DNA of 64,000 nucleotides from Melampsora larici-populina 98AG31 (taxonomy: Eukaryota; Basidiomycota; Pucciniomycetes; Pucciniales; Melampsoraceae): assembly GCF_000204055.1 (NCBI RefSeq), contig NW_006768826.1:270815-334814 (forward strand). The letters run 5' to 3'. Position numbers and translations under genes: made by a program. Positions 22,531-35,176 of this stretch are shown here, in pieces (position 1 is the first letter of the stretch; every line of letters begins with the position of its first letter). The notes below the pieces were generated by a model that was not told the DNA's origin, did no database searches, and saw only the letters and a list, made by a program, of their open reading frames with translations.

Positions 22531-24281
22531 ATGGCTGCGAACTATTGGCTTAGTTCCCATGCGTGAGCCGTGTTTCGCTATCTTTAACCCTTACCAGGAC
22601 CAAAAACTGACTTGACTTGACATATCCCTCCAGGAACAATCATATCCTGACGCGGCATGACCTTCGTACCTCCCCTGGCAGAGCGATTGATTTGAAATTT
22701 GCGAGCGAACGTGAAATTGCATGTGTTAACATCTGGAGCTGCAATGGTTGCACACTTTACTTGTCGCTTGCTCCTGATTCGAACGCTGACGAAAAGGTAT
22801 CTTTGCATCTCGATCGGTATCTAGTTATACATAAGTTGGCCAAACGATTGAATTGTAGACAAATCGTCACCGCCACCGCTGTCACCTATTTCCGGAGATT
22901 CTACGTTAAAAATGCGATTGCAGACACTGACCCGTAAGGAGATCCTTTTATTTGACATGTCGCTTTAGTTGAATCTTTCCCATTGTCTTACTCTCTTTAT
23001 GTTTAGATGTCTTGTAGCCAGTGCTTGTATGTACGTGGCAACCAAAGTTGAAGAAGCTCCTTGTCATATTAAAACCGTGGTCGAGGCCGCTCGATTTGTG
23101 TTTGCAGGTCAGGCGAGGCTCTGACCTTTCTAAAATAGCATGATCCCTTAACATCCCATCTCGCAACTTCAAGGTCATGAACGGGTAATGGACTCATCCC
23201 CCATGCCTTTCTTCTCACAGAATATCCGGCTTTGGGTGCGTTTCCGACGGACGCAGCTGTTCTGGCGGAAATGGAATTCTATCTCATTGAAGATCTTGAC
23301 TTCCATCTTATCATATGGCACCCTTACCGGTCAGTATTGACTCTACTATGATATTTTTGGCCCCCGTGTTCATCATATACTTACAGTTCCTTCTGGGCAC
23401 TTAGTGATTTGGCCCATTTTACAGGCCGAGAAGATTCCGCGGTACCTAAAGATGCATCCGAGAAATTATCGGAATGGGTCCCTGCCGCCGGGTCGAATTT
23501 CTACGATGAATATCGCCGAGAATGTGATCGACAAGCATCAATGCTTGACTTGAGCGACGAAGCCCTTCAGATGGCATGGTACGCATAAACCTGCACTCCC
23601 TCACGGCATACATGCGGTCCAGATAATAAAAAAACATCTCTCATAACTTACGAAACATTTTCCTTTGTTGTCACCTACACCAGGTTTATCATTAATGACA
23701 CCTATCGCACAGATATCATACTGCTATATCCCCCTTATATTATAGCTTTGGCATCAATCTATATTACTGTTGTGCTTCAGCCTCACCCCTCTCTCAGAGC
23801 AATCAAGCAACTTCCACCTCCAGTCCATCTAACTTCAACCAACACATCCAACAACACATCCAATGAATCTAGCGCAGCGAACTCCATTCGAAAGCAGTCT
23901 CTTCCCCCATCCCAACAAACAGTCAACCCCCTGGACTTCTTTGCCCATTTTCCACTCTCAATGTCACTCGTCCTTGAACTCGTTCAAGAGATTGTTGCGT
24001 CCTATGAGCTCTGGAACCGATTGGAAAACCCCCTTTTACCGATCCAACGTCCACCCGATAACCCTGCTGATCTACCTTCTGGTCTAGCTTCAACTCGCCT
24101 CAATCAGCCATACAATAACTCTACTAATGCACGCCCAATCCACGAAAGCAGCGAATCTTCCCCAGCATCCAAGGCAGCTGGCCTCATGGCTGCAGCGAAG
24201 ACAGGCGACAAAGCCGCTGATGAAAGAGTGGTTGAAGTGTTGGTAAGGATGCGTAAAGAGAGAGAAGCAGATCTCGGTTAG
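22531..24281 (+). CDS. SSN8: Cyclin C (Mediator kinase-module cyclin, Ssn8)
   Basis: Exons 22531-22562, 22634-22746, 22825-22933, 23007-23107, 23221-23329, 23387-23578 and 23684-24281, all in phase, give 417 residues. Cyclin C pairs with Cdk8 in the Mediator kinase module and controls RNA polymerase II transcription in the nucleus. The start MAANYWLSSH is the conserved cyclin C beginning. The cyclin box holds KLAKRLNCRQ, TAVTYFRRFYVKN, ASACMYVATKVEEAP, EFYLIEDLDFHLIIWHPYR and, in the second fold, DTYRTDIILLYPP. The C-terminus has a Ser/Asn/Pro-rich insertion after about residue 245, making it longer than the usual 280-320. One intron donor (22747) is GTTGCA, weak but needed to keep VIHKLAKRL. 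The gene is intact and is a normal host gene next to mobile DNA. Confidence 0.92.
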
Positions 24282-25808
24282 TCTCTTTGATCTCCAACAT
24301 TCTTCTGGTGTGATATGCGGTGATCTGCTCTACACGCAGGCAACCGATTGCTACAAGTTTCTTTTTCTTGTTTGATCTGTTTATAAACTCATCTTTACTT
24401 GCTTATGATGATGAGTCAGTTGTTCCTGTATATTCACGAGAATCTTGGGGTTTCCCCTTTGCGATGTGATCGAAGACTGAATAGGATCAACTATGGTGTT
24501 GTTTTCCTGATTGATGATTTGATGAAACTCGATTGTGATGATGGTCTTATGGTTTTGATTACCTTTATTTTCATGTTTTAGTGTATTTTGTAAGGAGCGC
24601 AAATTTTGAAGTGATGGATTTTTGAGTTTTCATTTGCCTTGCAAATCAAGGCAAATCATACGACACGTATTCTACAACCATTGAACAAGTTGTTTAACCA
24701 ATCTTCTGGCAATGAAGAGATGTCCAAGTACAGATAATTGAGAAGGACAGAAACACCATGTCTTTGAATTCAAAATTATCATCGTACTAGAAGGGATATG
24801 AAACATTAAGATTGATGTTTTCAGGAAACCTCGTCAGTTAATTTCTGTCCTGTAACATGGCCATCATCTTTGGTGCTCATTAGAACCCAGAAAGATCAAG
24901 TTTGACGACTGTGGACTAATTTTCTACTATACAACAATGATACCATCAAGACTCAACGAGCCTCGTGTCGGAATCTCCAGCCAAATTTGGAGATTTTCAC
25001 AAGATTGTGTGTCATTTCATTCATCTCATTTGGACTGTAAATAGTCAAAATCGTCAGCATGGCCCAGTGAGCTTCTAGGCTTGCATCAACCCAAAAATCG
25101 GCTCAATCCAATTATTATCAAAAGAGTAAAAAATCCTGTAAACTGGTTGATGCAGGTGGTTTTTATGTAATAAATAACAGCCAACCTGTTTAGGCTGAAA
25201 CACTCTAGAACTTGAATAGCAGTATATATCTCATGATAAATAATAATATCCTGGTGTATACTTCATTATTCACATTCAAACCACAGGGAGCTTTCCATCT
25301 GAGTGTGAAGAACGAGTTGTAGGTATGATCCATATTGAAGATACATTCCAGATTCCAAAGGTACAAAGGTGGTGTACTAAAAAAAATGATAAAAGTGAAA
25401 TTACACATGTTCCAACAACACTAAGAAAGCAAAAAATCATGAGTAAAAATCTATTTATAACTGATAGCAACAGTATGAAAGTATTAAAGGTGGAATGAAA
25501 ACCATATGAACTAAAAGACCTTCATGATTTTGGTAAGTTTGAAGGCAGTGAGCATTTAAGAGAAGATTTCAAGGAGAGTAAGGAAAGTAGTAAGATACGC
25601 GTGATAGTTGAGAGAAAACATGAGCATATATGAAGATAAGACGAGGAGAAAATCATCCTAAGTTGAAGAAGGAAACAGTTTACACAGGAAATTTCGAGTG
25701 CAAGAAGATGTAATGAAAAAAATTCCAAGCATAGAGAGTGCTAGGGTGCATAAAGGAAACTATGCTAAGCGTAAAAATCCGTGCGAAGTCCGCGTATGAC
25801 GATGAAGA
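24282..25808. other. AT-rich intergenic region without a gene
   Basis: The region lies between the ends of cyclin C (plus) and the RRM gene (minus), which converge. I see no ORF with coding character, no tRNA and no long repeat. It probably holds the two 3' untranslated regions. Confidence 0.5.
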
Positions 25809-27672
25809 TTAATAGAATGAAGTTTGGTGTGAGGCTTGAGAGTACCCATTATCAGAGTTGATATGAGGGTACTGTAATTGATGAGATGCTCGATTCGCTG
25901 AACCGACTGGATCTTGTACTTGTGAATGAGAGAAGAATCCCGGGTAATTGACGGGATTTGAAAAATTGGTCATAAAACTTGATGGAGGTGTAAAATTAGG
26001 ATAAGGGTTAAAGTGTTGCGATATGGTAGGTGGTTGTAAGGTGATGACTCTTTCGTGTTTGATCATTGTGCCATCTAGAATAAGAGGTTTAGAACACATC
26101 TTGCGATAAGCTTCACTTGCTGCCTCTGTGGTATGGAAATCAACTGATCCATTTCCGAGGCTCATTCCACTTTCTTGATCCATGTTCAAGTTGACTGATT
26201 TGATTTGGTTGAAACCCATATTGGTGAGGTACTTCAAGAGGTCATCTGTATCAATGCAAGCTACGGGTGAGATGTTGTAGACAAATATCTCTGAGCCGAA
26301 GGAGGGTGTGGTGTGATTTGACGGAATGAACGACCCATTTGTGATTTCCGCCGCTGGACCGCTAGAGCCACTGTAGGAAGATTCAGTTGGTGATGGAAAT
26401 GGGATCGCTGAATTTTCTCTGTTCCTTGAACATGCTGAATAGGATTCTCCATCAAGTCCGCCACCAGTTTGAGCAGGATTTGATCCTTGCGATGAAGGTG
26501 GCCCGCCGCGCGTAATTGGGCCAAATCCGCCTGTGCTTTCTGGTGCAAATCGAGGTGACAAGTTTGGATGTTTCCCATGGAAAGCAAACTTACGAGCTTG
26601 TTCTATCGCTGATGCAGAAGGGCCGGGATTGAAGTTCATACTTGGGCCACCGCTACGTTGGACAAATGCATAGCTTATATGGAGCTCATACCCGTGTACA
26701 CGTTTACCATGAAGCCCTCGCATCACAGCATGCGCTTCTTCGGGTGTCGCCATATCTACAAATGCTCTCCGTCTATGATGAAACAGATCTTTTGTGAACA
26801 ACCTTTTTACAAATCCTGATATTGGAGTAAGGGATCTTTTGTGGTGGAAAATATTACTTACCGGCCTGCATTGTCCAAGGTTGCGAGAACACATACGTGT
26901 CTAATCTCACCAAAATCTCGCACAATGCTTTTGAGGGTCTCATTGTTTATATCGAGACTGAGGTTCAAAATATATAAATTGCAATTTCTGGCGTCAAGGG
27001 CGACGGAACGTTGTGTATGATTGGAAGAGCGTTGAAACTTGGCTTGGTTCGGAACGAAGTCTCCTTGTTTTGGGTAATGCAAAGGCATTTGTTCATGTCC
27101 TGTGCTGATAGTCTTACGCTGGAGGGCAGTTGTATCGGGAAGAGAGAGTTGGTCTAAACTTGAAGGGGACCCCGCGCGATGAGAGCAATGTGATGTGTCT
27201 GTGTCTTCGTCTTGAATCGCCATCGTTTTACTTTAACCCCCAGAAAGCAGAATAAGTCTCTCTCAGTTAACATATCCAACTTTAACAATCGGTCCTCAAC
27301 TTTTTGCAGGAGGTGACACAGAGCGGGAATGACTCAACATCTTGCAACCATGTAGGGAAGTTCCATCGAGGGTATGAAGAGCACATTGCGCCATCCTTGG
27401 TTCAGCAAATCTGATCTTGTACTGGTGGGAATCACTCCGGAACGACGACAAGGGTTGGACGTCGACCACTTCTCCAGCGACGGAGAAATAGTCTGACAGA
27501 TCGTGAACTGACACTATAAAAAAATGATACCTTCCTTGAGCCACTGGAGGAAAGCCTATGTTTTCATCTTGGGTTAGCTGAACGGAGACTCACCACTGGG
27601 TAGAACGTTGTCCACCCGGATGGTCGCCGATGAATTCAGGGTATTGAGGCGACTGGGCCGAAAATCGGACAT
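25809..27672 (-). CDS. RNA-binding protein with three RRM domains
   Basis: Minus strand. The start is the ATG at 27672 (MSDFRPSRLN). Exon 27594-27672 is followed by an exon from 27513, then exon 26862-27223 and exon 25809-26772 (last intron 89 nt, in phase). The first RRM spans the first intron: TIRVDNVLPS, then SVHDLSDYFSVAGEV. The second is NLYILNLSLDI...RRAFVDMATPEEA, with an intron at its RNP1. The third is IFVYNISPVA...NGSVDFHTTEAA, after a Gly/Ser/Pro-rich linker. The tail is rich in Pro, Phe and Gln. The junction between about 27330 and 27225 could not be fixed with confidence because several donors fit. No stops are seen in the rest. The role is RNA binding, target unknown; I would not name an orthologue. 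Confidence 0.75.
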
Positions 27673-30600
27673 TTATGAGCTATGGCGCGTTATGCAGTAA
27701 TAGATTATGAGGTACAAAGCCTGATATTCAACAGTTTTTGGAAGTTTGTGAGTAAGAAAATTTATGGCTGAAGAAAGCGATCTGAGTCAAATGCGATTGA
27801 TCATAGCAAAAGGGCACGATATATCGTTCAACAAAAGAGGAGATCTCATTGATGTTAGCTCAAATGTTCCATACCGCAAAGCAATTCCGAGTTAAATGTC
27901 GGTGCGACCAGGGGCAAAATTGAAGACTCTGTACGTAATCAACCAGTCTTCTCTAAAATGAAGCAAAAGGGCGGGGGTGCTCAAGAAACGACTCAATTCT
28001 TTACTATTTGTCCGCGCGTTCTGAGCATAAGCAAAGCGGTTGAACCCCATGACCAACTAAGCTCAATTTTGTGAGGTAATCCAGCTGTTGGTGGTCAATG
28101 TGGTCGTCCACGTCTCAGCTTATGTGACCAGCCTTGTTGGTTTTTAATTACATGCGATATTACTATGCGCCGAGAAGGTAAAGTCCATTCCGATCGCTCT
28201 CAACCCTTTGTGTCTCAAATTATCATCAGAACTTGTGACCTATAATTAGGATGCTGTTCAATCATCAACAAAACCTTGGAAGGCCCAACGGACGTACGCA
28301 TCTGTTGGATATCCGCTGAAAGCAAGGTTGGACAAGCAACGAAAAGGACGAGAGATAGCGATCCTTGCATTGTACAAATCAAGATATCTGATTAGGTGAT
28401 ATTAGTAACCTTGAAATGAAAAAAGGCTACACAACAAAGATTTCACCATTGCATTCTTCAAATCATCCTCAGATCCTTGTCAAAGAGTATTGGCCAGATT
28501 CAGAGATGTCCTAAAGGATTCTGACAAACCATAGAAGTGGAGAAAATTGCTGAGTTGCTTGGAGGCACCACAAGCCAAAAAATGTCAACGCATTATGCAC
28601 CTGCATGCCATTAGCCCAACGGTCACAAACAACAGCAACCATTCCACATCAAGGAAGTAAAAATGTGTTACCTTACAAAGTTTGTGCAAGAGTTATCTAT
28701 CTAACTAACCACAATTGATTGTAACATCTTTCTTTCATTCAAGAGTTTTTGGCTTTGAACATCTGACATTCTCTAGTGTAACCCTGTCTTCAACCCCTGA
28801 TATTTTATCTATTCCCTTCTCAGATGATATCTTTGCGTCAATTTCATTGGTTGCTGTCTTTTCAATAATTTCATTGGTGTCTGATAGTTCCATGCTTGAC
28901 AAGATCTTAGAATTGATTAATCTATATAGAAAGGGCATCAAAGTCTGAAGTGATGTTTCACAAGCAGCACTGTTATTTTCCAAAATGAAATTGGCTGTAA
29001 TTTCCTTTGAGCTATATAATGAAACATGTGGTGTCTTACCTCTGGAAGGATTCTGAGATCACTATGAGCTTTTCCTGGAGATTTTAGGTCAGTAGTTTTA
29101 GAAATCCAATCAAGATTCCAGATAAGGACAAGCAACTGGCTACTCACTTCATTAAGGATGAAATCATTCCACAACTCATCACTGCTGGCCTGTTTGCACA
29201 CTGTTTTCCTCATGGTAAAGAGAAACTTCAGGGACAAGGACCATCCTGCATCAGTTCCCCATTTTCTTTGCTTCTGCTTGAGGTGCGGGTTGTTGCACAA
29301 TAAAAACAGCACATGAAATTCTTATGTCAGTATTTTTTTGAGAAGCTCACACACTTCTAACACATTGTTCTGAAGGCCAAGATAAAACTTCTTGACAGGG
29401 TGGACAATTGAGTTGTCCCTCATTTTGAAGATGAATATGAAACAGAAGCAATAGGATCAACAAATAGAAATTTATGCCTTGTTTCACAAAGGAAAGGAAA
29501 TGAAGCAGAGATATTTCAAGCTTGCACAAACTTTTTTAAATAATAAACCACTTTCAGACACCAAACCATGATGTCTAAAGAAAGCTCATGACATAAGGTG
29601 ACACAAGATCATGATCTGCTTGAAGGATATTGCACACTCTTTACGTAAACTTACAAGACATTACATTGAAAGCAAGAATGTTTTGCAAGTGGTTTGTACA
29701 AATAGGAGACACATTCAACATTTGGAATTAAGTCTTTGAAGTTGAGCAAATGTCAAACTCAAGAGAAAAAGAAGCCAAACCAGAACGGCTAAAGGAAGCT
29801 CATGATGCAAGATGAGTCATGCCTTTGTGATTAGCATGATAGACATCTCTGAATGCTCTTTACACAACTTTTCCAGTAGCATGGGATCTACAGCTGTGGA
29901 TTTGTCTGCTGAATCATGCTTGGCTTGGGCTTGTTTGATCATCAAATGCTCCTTATGTAGGTTTATATGAGGTGCTCTGACAAAGATCTGCATGATTGGA
30001 TGCTACCAACACAAATACCTATGTCTATCATGATATGTTAGTGGACTGTTGGGATAGATCAATGTACGGTGTGACCACCAAGTTGCTAAACAGTCACATG
30101 GTAGTGTTGTAAGTGATATTGCATTTGCCAGTTCTGCCATGGGAATAAGTCAAAGGACTTGGTTGAGCTACACATGGAAATTACATAAATTCAAACTTGG
30201 GTAGCTCAGCAAGGGATCAGGGGCATTTGATGATTCTGCTTGTACAATTTGCAGAAAGATCTTGTGCATATGTGGGTGCACAGCAGGCATAAAATCCTTG
30301 GTGAGCTCACAGAAAACGGAAAAACAAGATCCAACCAACCAAAAGGAGCCTAAAGCCTTCAGGCAAGAAACACAACATTAGGGGTAAGTCCCTCATTCTG
30401 AGACATGCCAATTCAACTTGCTTGAATGACAGCTGACACATCATCAAAGGACTTTGTTAATCTAGTGATTGTGCCAGATTTCCTACCTTACTTGACTGAG
30501 CCCGTAAGCACAACCTCAGGAGAGCTATACATAAAGCTTAAAATGGAGGCAAAGATAGCTTGGACTTTTATAAGTAATCCTTTTGATAACATCACCAAAT

Positions 30601-30740
30601 ATGTTGTACATGAACAGTATCCTTTTTATGATCAACAGTCTCTTACATTGGTAACAGCAGAACCAGTCTCTTACTTCATGTCTCCAAGTATGAGACAGGG
30701 TAAATTTTTGTTGAAGCTAAGTGTTATGGGCTGGGACAGG
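27673..30740. other. Long AT-rich region, no gene recognised
   Basis: The first few hundred bases upstream of 27672 are presumably the RRM-gene promoter. From about 28.4 kb to 30.7 kb there are only short fragmentary frames, such as 28938-29312 (minus) and 30426-30720 (plus), none with a motif I recognise. I infer decayed transposon or captured sequence but cannot assign it. Confidence 0.4.
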
Positions 30741-30748
30741 GGTTCGGG

Positions 30749-32274
30749 CAACACTGGCACAGCTGCGCTGTGCTGCGCTTCAGGGGTGGCAGCGGTTGGC
30801 GCAGCGGATTCCCGCTGCTCCAGATTTGAGACTTGGTCAGCGAACCGAGTCACAGCTGCGCTGTGACTAGGAGCGCAGCTGTTTACCGCTGCTCGAAAAT
30901 CACGGTGATGGAAGCGCGACGGCAATAAGCGCCGCTGCGCTGCCGAAGCGCTGTAAGCGTCGATATCACAGCCAAATTTTTTTATTACTAGAGTAATAAA
31001 GATATGAGCAATGATCTGAAGTAAAGCTTACTTGTCGGTAAGGGTTCTTCTCGGTTTCAGTGTTCCGGTTTCAAGGTACTCATTTTGGCACATCCTATTA
31101 GATGTTCAAACAACGCATCCATTCAGTGAAAAGGCTTTGGAGAGGGAATTGAAATGTCAAAAGAAGAGAAAATAACGGTACCTTGAAAAGGCGCATGGCT
31201 TTGATATAGTCTTTGGTATCAACTGTGAAGCGATGATATATACCTGATAGGAGACCATGAGGGTGAGCCTAAGGTCATAATTTGTGGTAGAATCATATGA
31301 AAACTTACCTGGAGGAAGAACTAGTACTATAGATCGCCTTTGCTGACTTGAACTCTGATCCAATGTTTATCACTCTTGTCTACTTGTTTTTGCCGTTTGC
31401 GAAGTCAAAATTGAGAGTTGTTTGCGATAGATGAAGTATAAAAGATTGTGGGTTACCTCGAACATCAAAGTAGCCGGTTCCATTGATAATCCATCGGATT
31501 TCTTCATCTGTGTTCATCAGACAAGCGAGCTGGTATTAGTGAGGAGCAACGCGAAATTGGTACACACGATGAAGTTGCGGATGGACGATATTCAGGTGGC
31601 GTTGCAATTACGGTAGAGTTGATTTGCAGGCCAGTCGTACCGAAAAACTGAGAGCTGTCTTACCTTCATGTAGATGCTCTTCGAAGAAAGAGTTGATGTT
31701 CGTCAAATAAACGTCCCCTTGATCGGAGAAGAGTAGTAGACAAGAGGCAGAAATATGTGAACATTTTTTTCACATATGCGAAGCTGATGATTGAAAAAAC
31801 ACGCACCATGGCTTCCTTACTAAAAATGATTTGATCTCGATTTCGATAACCTCGTTCAGTTGCTAACTTATCAACTTCATCAAGTTCTTCTGTATGCCAA
31901 TGTAATACGCCCAAATCTTTCAAGCCATCTGGAGTGATTGTGACTTTTGAGTCATGTTCGGCTCTTTGGTCTTCCGAAGACTGGGTAAAATAAATCAAGG
32001 ATGTTGAATAGAATCAGTTAGCTTTCATAAAGCCTTATCAAAAATCACTACACAGCCGCTGCAACCGCTGCAACCGCTGTATAATGACCGCAGCACCTGG
32101 AGCGCAGCGGAAAAAAATATCCCTCAAAACTCAATTCAAAAAGCGCTGCTGGAAAAGCGCTGCATATATTTTGGAAATCCGAAGCGCGGCTGGAAGCCGC
32201 TGAGCTGAAATTCCTCAAAGCGTAGCTTGAAAAAGCAGCGCTTCAGCTTTTCCCTGCGCTGCTGGTCCACTGTT
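30749..32274. mobile_element. Non-autonomous hAT-like element carrying host-gene exons
   Basis: A 1526-bp element. The 8-mer GGTTCGGG flanks both ends exactly (30741-30748 and 32275-32282), the target-duplication size of hAT elements. Ends are imperfect inverted repeats: CAACACTGGCACAGCTGCGC at the left, and AACAGTGGACCAGCAGCGC reading inward from the right. Both subterminal zones (about 30749-30970 and 32050-32274) are dense in GCAGCG/CGCTGC words in both orientations. No transposase is present. The centre holds intron-containing exons of an acireductone dioxygenase on the minus strand. I infer a Pack-TYPE element that captured a host gene segment as DNA. The alternative, two separate small insertions on either side of a native gene, is disfavoured by the outer duplication. 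Confidence 0.75.
31032..31980 (-). pseudogene. Acireductone dioxygenase fragment, mutated
   Basis: Acireductone dioxygenase (Adi1) acts in the methionine salvage pathway in the cytosol and binds one metal ion through three His and one Glu. Readable exons: 31807-31980 (GLKDLGVLHWHTEE, GYRNRDQI), one ending at 31664 (SFFEEHLHE, containing the metal-ligand pattern), one near 31430-31510 (EEIRWIINGTGYFDVRG), one ending at 31309 (DKHWIRVQVSKGDL, LPPG), 31182-31243 (IYHRFTVDTKDYIKAMRLFK) and 31032-31094. The first exon, which should encode the N-terminus, is absent. Lesions: a frame change near 31330 between KGDL and VLPPG, two in-frame TGA codons at 31080-31082 and 31071-31073 (the first where the family has Trp after P-K), and an uncertain join before GDVYLTN. 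It lies wholly inside the hAT-like element at 30749-32274, so it is a dead captured copy. The functional gene should be elsewhere. Confidence 0.8.
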
Positions 32275-32282
32275 GGTTCGGG

Positions 32283-32923
32283 GCAAAGGTCTCATTATGT
32301 GACATGTGTGATCACGTGTGTCACATGCTGTTACATCTATGTGACCTATAACATAGAGTATGTCTGCATACAAAACATGGCCACCATAGAGCTGAACAAA
32401 GCTCTGGCCTTAGATGCAATGGTAATGAACTGTCAACAAATGATGCGTATTGATGACAAAGATACAAGCTGAAAAGAAATTCAAGATGAAGAAACTGTTA
32501 CAATAGTATTCAAGTACATAACCCATACAACTAATAAGAGGAAAGATAAAAAAGATTGGTTTGCACTGATAATAAGCTTCCTACATATACAAGAGACAGT
32601 ATTGCAAATAATGAAAATCCAGACGAATAAGATTAGAAGAAGGTAAAAAGAAATGCTCAAGATTCAAACGTTGAAAAAAGATAAGATTTTTAAGAAGACA
32701 CCGTATATAGCTGAACAACTATGATCTCGAGACAAAGAAAAATGTAAGTCAAAGCGTTAGGTATTGGTTGTGTAGTCCTGGAGTCGCGTGTTTTGATACT
32801 CGGAAACCTGCGAAAATGGACGGAGATGTGAGATGTTTGCTTGAAGGATCGCGAACAATGAAAGGTTATAAGCTTCTGACTCACCGATGTAGCAATTTGC
32901 ATTTTTGGCCGACAAGTCTGAAA
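32283..32923. other. AT-rich spacer without a gene
   Basis: This lies between the right end of the hAT-like element and the stop of the minus-strand gene at 32924-33762. It contains several GTGACAT/GTCACAT words near 32300-32345 and no coding frame I can support. Confidence 0.4.
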
Positions 32924-33762
32924 CTATGAAGATGTCTTCTTTACCGGATTACTTTGTCTTTCCACGCTTGCACCCAACGAACGCCCATAGACGAGGTTCT
33001 CTTTCGAATCCTGCTGATGCTAATACGACATCAAATCAAGAAAAGTTAATTAAATCAAAAGCTTTAATTTGGAAAGTCCTACAAGTTACTTACGTCCGGT
33101 ATAAAACCACAATACTTGATCTGGTTAGCCAGACAAAGTCGTAGTTTTTGTTTCATCGGTGGGCAGGGAGAATCGGGAATAAGCGAAGAATCCTTTTTGA
33201 TTTTGTCATTAGATTTCGCCTTTGGTTTCCGAGATCGAGTAGGAGGAGTTGATTTGCCTTTGGATTGTCTTTTTGGGCTCTTGTGATCTGTTGTATCAGG
33301 TGCCGAACGCTGTCTCTTGTGTACGGTGTTTGGGTTTGTTCCAAGTAGCGCATCCGAAATCACAGCAGCGTGAAGGGCCATCGCACGAGATGACCTCTCC
33401 ATCTTACTCGCGAGTTCGTTCAACGAGATTTTAGGTTTCGAAGTCCTCACCATGGAGGAAGGGAGTCTTCTCAAGGGCTTCTGCTGATGTTGAGCTTCAG
33501 ATTGATTGCTCTTTGAGCCAAGCCGATTAGGAACCATATACGATGTGATACTCGTGTCCGAAAGCAAGGTAGGGTCGATGTGCTCGCGCAGGGGATTCCG
33601 CGTGACGTTTGGCGCAGGGTGAACGACCCCTCGTGAAAGCGACAGAAGCACTTCAGCATAATATGATATTGGCTCTGGCTCGTTTGAAACTACAGCAGGA
33701 TTTGAGCGGTCATATCGTTCTTTGAAGTCGACAAAAAGTGACATGTGCAGAGGTGAAGGCAT
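32924..33762 (-). CDS. Unrecognised basic, probably nuclear protein
   Basis: Minus exons 33094-33762 and 32924-33019 (intron 74 nt, GTAAGT...TTAG, phase 0) give 254 residues. The start is the ATG at 33762 (MPSPLHMSLFVDFKERYDRS). The N-terminal third looks folded (PEPISYYAEVLLSLSRGVV). The middle has a helical stretch (LNELASKMERSSRAMALHAA). The C-terminal part from about residue 145 is strongly Lys/Arg/Ser/Pro-rich (KRQRSAP, SPKRQSKGKS, RSRKPKAK), which suggests nuclear localisation and nucleic-acid or chromatin contact. No catalytic motif is visible and I do not recognise the family. The frame is open and the splice is clean, so I take it as a real host gene. Its promoter should lie in 33763-34060. 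Confidence 0.6.
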
Positions 33763-34273
33763 GATAATTGGCTCTATCTGTTTGTGTTTGGTTTAGTTAT
33801 AGAAGTGATCCTGATGGGCGAAGAATTGGAAAGCTGGTATTGTCGAAAGGTAAAGGATGATGGTGAATTGAAAGTCGGATTTATTTTGAAGTGATGAATG
33901 TGGAGAGAGAGACGAAGTTCCAACGAAGCAGTCAGCTTTATATAGGGCCATAGTCGCCATAAACTCGTTGTGCCTTGAAAGTTTCCTGCCATCTTGTTGA
34001 TTGACCTATCCACTCTGTGACGGCAAGGCACAAGAAATGGCCGGCGTCAGAGTAGGTACTATGTTCATCGGCGAAAGACCTCATCCATGATAAGAGATAT
34101 GTCAAGCAACTTTTGATGAGTCAGCAAGCTACTCTTTGGTAACGCCCTTGATTATGTGTAGATTATTTTCTTTAAAGCGGCTACAAAGATTAGATTAGTT
34201 GATTATTGATTTGACCATTCTGAAGTATCTTATTACATGGGAAGCTGAATTAGTGACCCTGTATCATGATGAT

Positions 34274-34740
34274 TCACGTAACACGGCGTGCTTTGGGTTC
34301 TGCAGGAAACTGCCATTGATCGAGCGTCTCAATACCTCCTTCCTCCACGTCTTCCTCCTTGCCCCAGTGTCTTTGAAATTCACCCATCTTGAGGGCACCC
34401 CCGGAATGAATGAATATTCATGGATACAACGGATAGCAGAAGGAAAAACCCGCCAATACTTTGCTTACCTTGCCGCCTTTGTCTGGTAGCCTTGTGGCCT
34501 CCAGCATGAGTACTATTTGCTCTAGGAAGGAGGTGTGTATGCAGTTGATAACCCGTGTAGAAAACTTAGGAAAGTTGGCCTACAAGTTCTTGCTTCAAGT
34601 TTTGAGCAGTCTGTTTCATTACAATCCCTACCTAATTGGAATCACTCATGGTGACCTATAGCAGCGCTCACAACGCCTTGGACTCGAGTGTAGATTTCTT
34701 GAATGGTGAGAAAGTATCTTGCCAGACTGAACTCTTTCTC
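34274..34740 (-). CDS. Possible small multi-exon gene, unrecognised
   Basis: Minus strand. A last exon 34274-34387 has coding character (MGEFQRHWGKEEDVEEGG, then LDQWQFP and a TGA stop) behind a plausible CCTCAAG acceptor. A second exon ending with a GTAAGC donor near 34468 reads ATRLPDKGGK in the matching phase, and a third stretch near 34660-34720 reads EIYTRVQGVVSAAIGHH. The joins further upstream and the start codon were not resolved. I do not recognise the family. It could also be a decayed gene fragment. Confidence 0.35.
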
Positions 34741-35176
34741 AAGATTTTTCTGGAAGCCGAAATGATTAAGTATTCCAAAAATGTAATCATAAAATAGTGA
34801 GATTTTTTAAATACGTGAGGACAAAAGGCCCAGATTCTTGACTATTGAGCTCCAAGGAAAAGCTTTGATCATGCAGTTGAGAGCAGGAATGTATGTAATA
34901 ACTTCAGAGTCGATTCCATTGAACTATGTCTTTGTCTCTTAATCTAGAGTAAGAGAGCCCACCCAATCCCAGAAATAAAATATACATCCTGTTGCGTATT
35001 TTCCCCAAATACGCCAATGCTCAAGTTAGTCGAATTGCCAGAACCATAAATTCAATCCTCAATTAAAGAAGCACAAACATTATCAAGAAACAAAGAAACG
35101 ATTCCCAAAAATTATGTCTGCATGAACAAAGTTGATACAAAGAGAAAGAACAAAGGAAACGGACTGATGAAGGATA
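34741..35176. other. AT-rich spacer without a gene
   Basis: No frame with coding character, RNA gene or repeat is visible between the possible small genes at 34274-34740 and 35177-35540. Confidence 0.35.
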
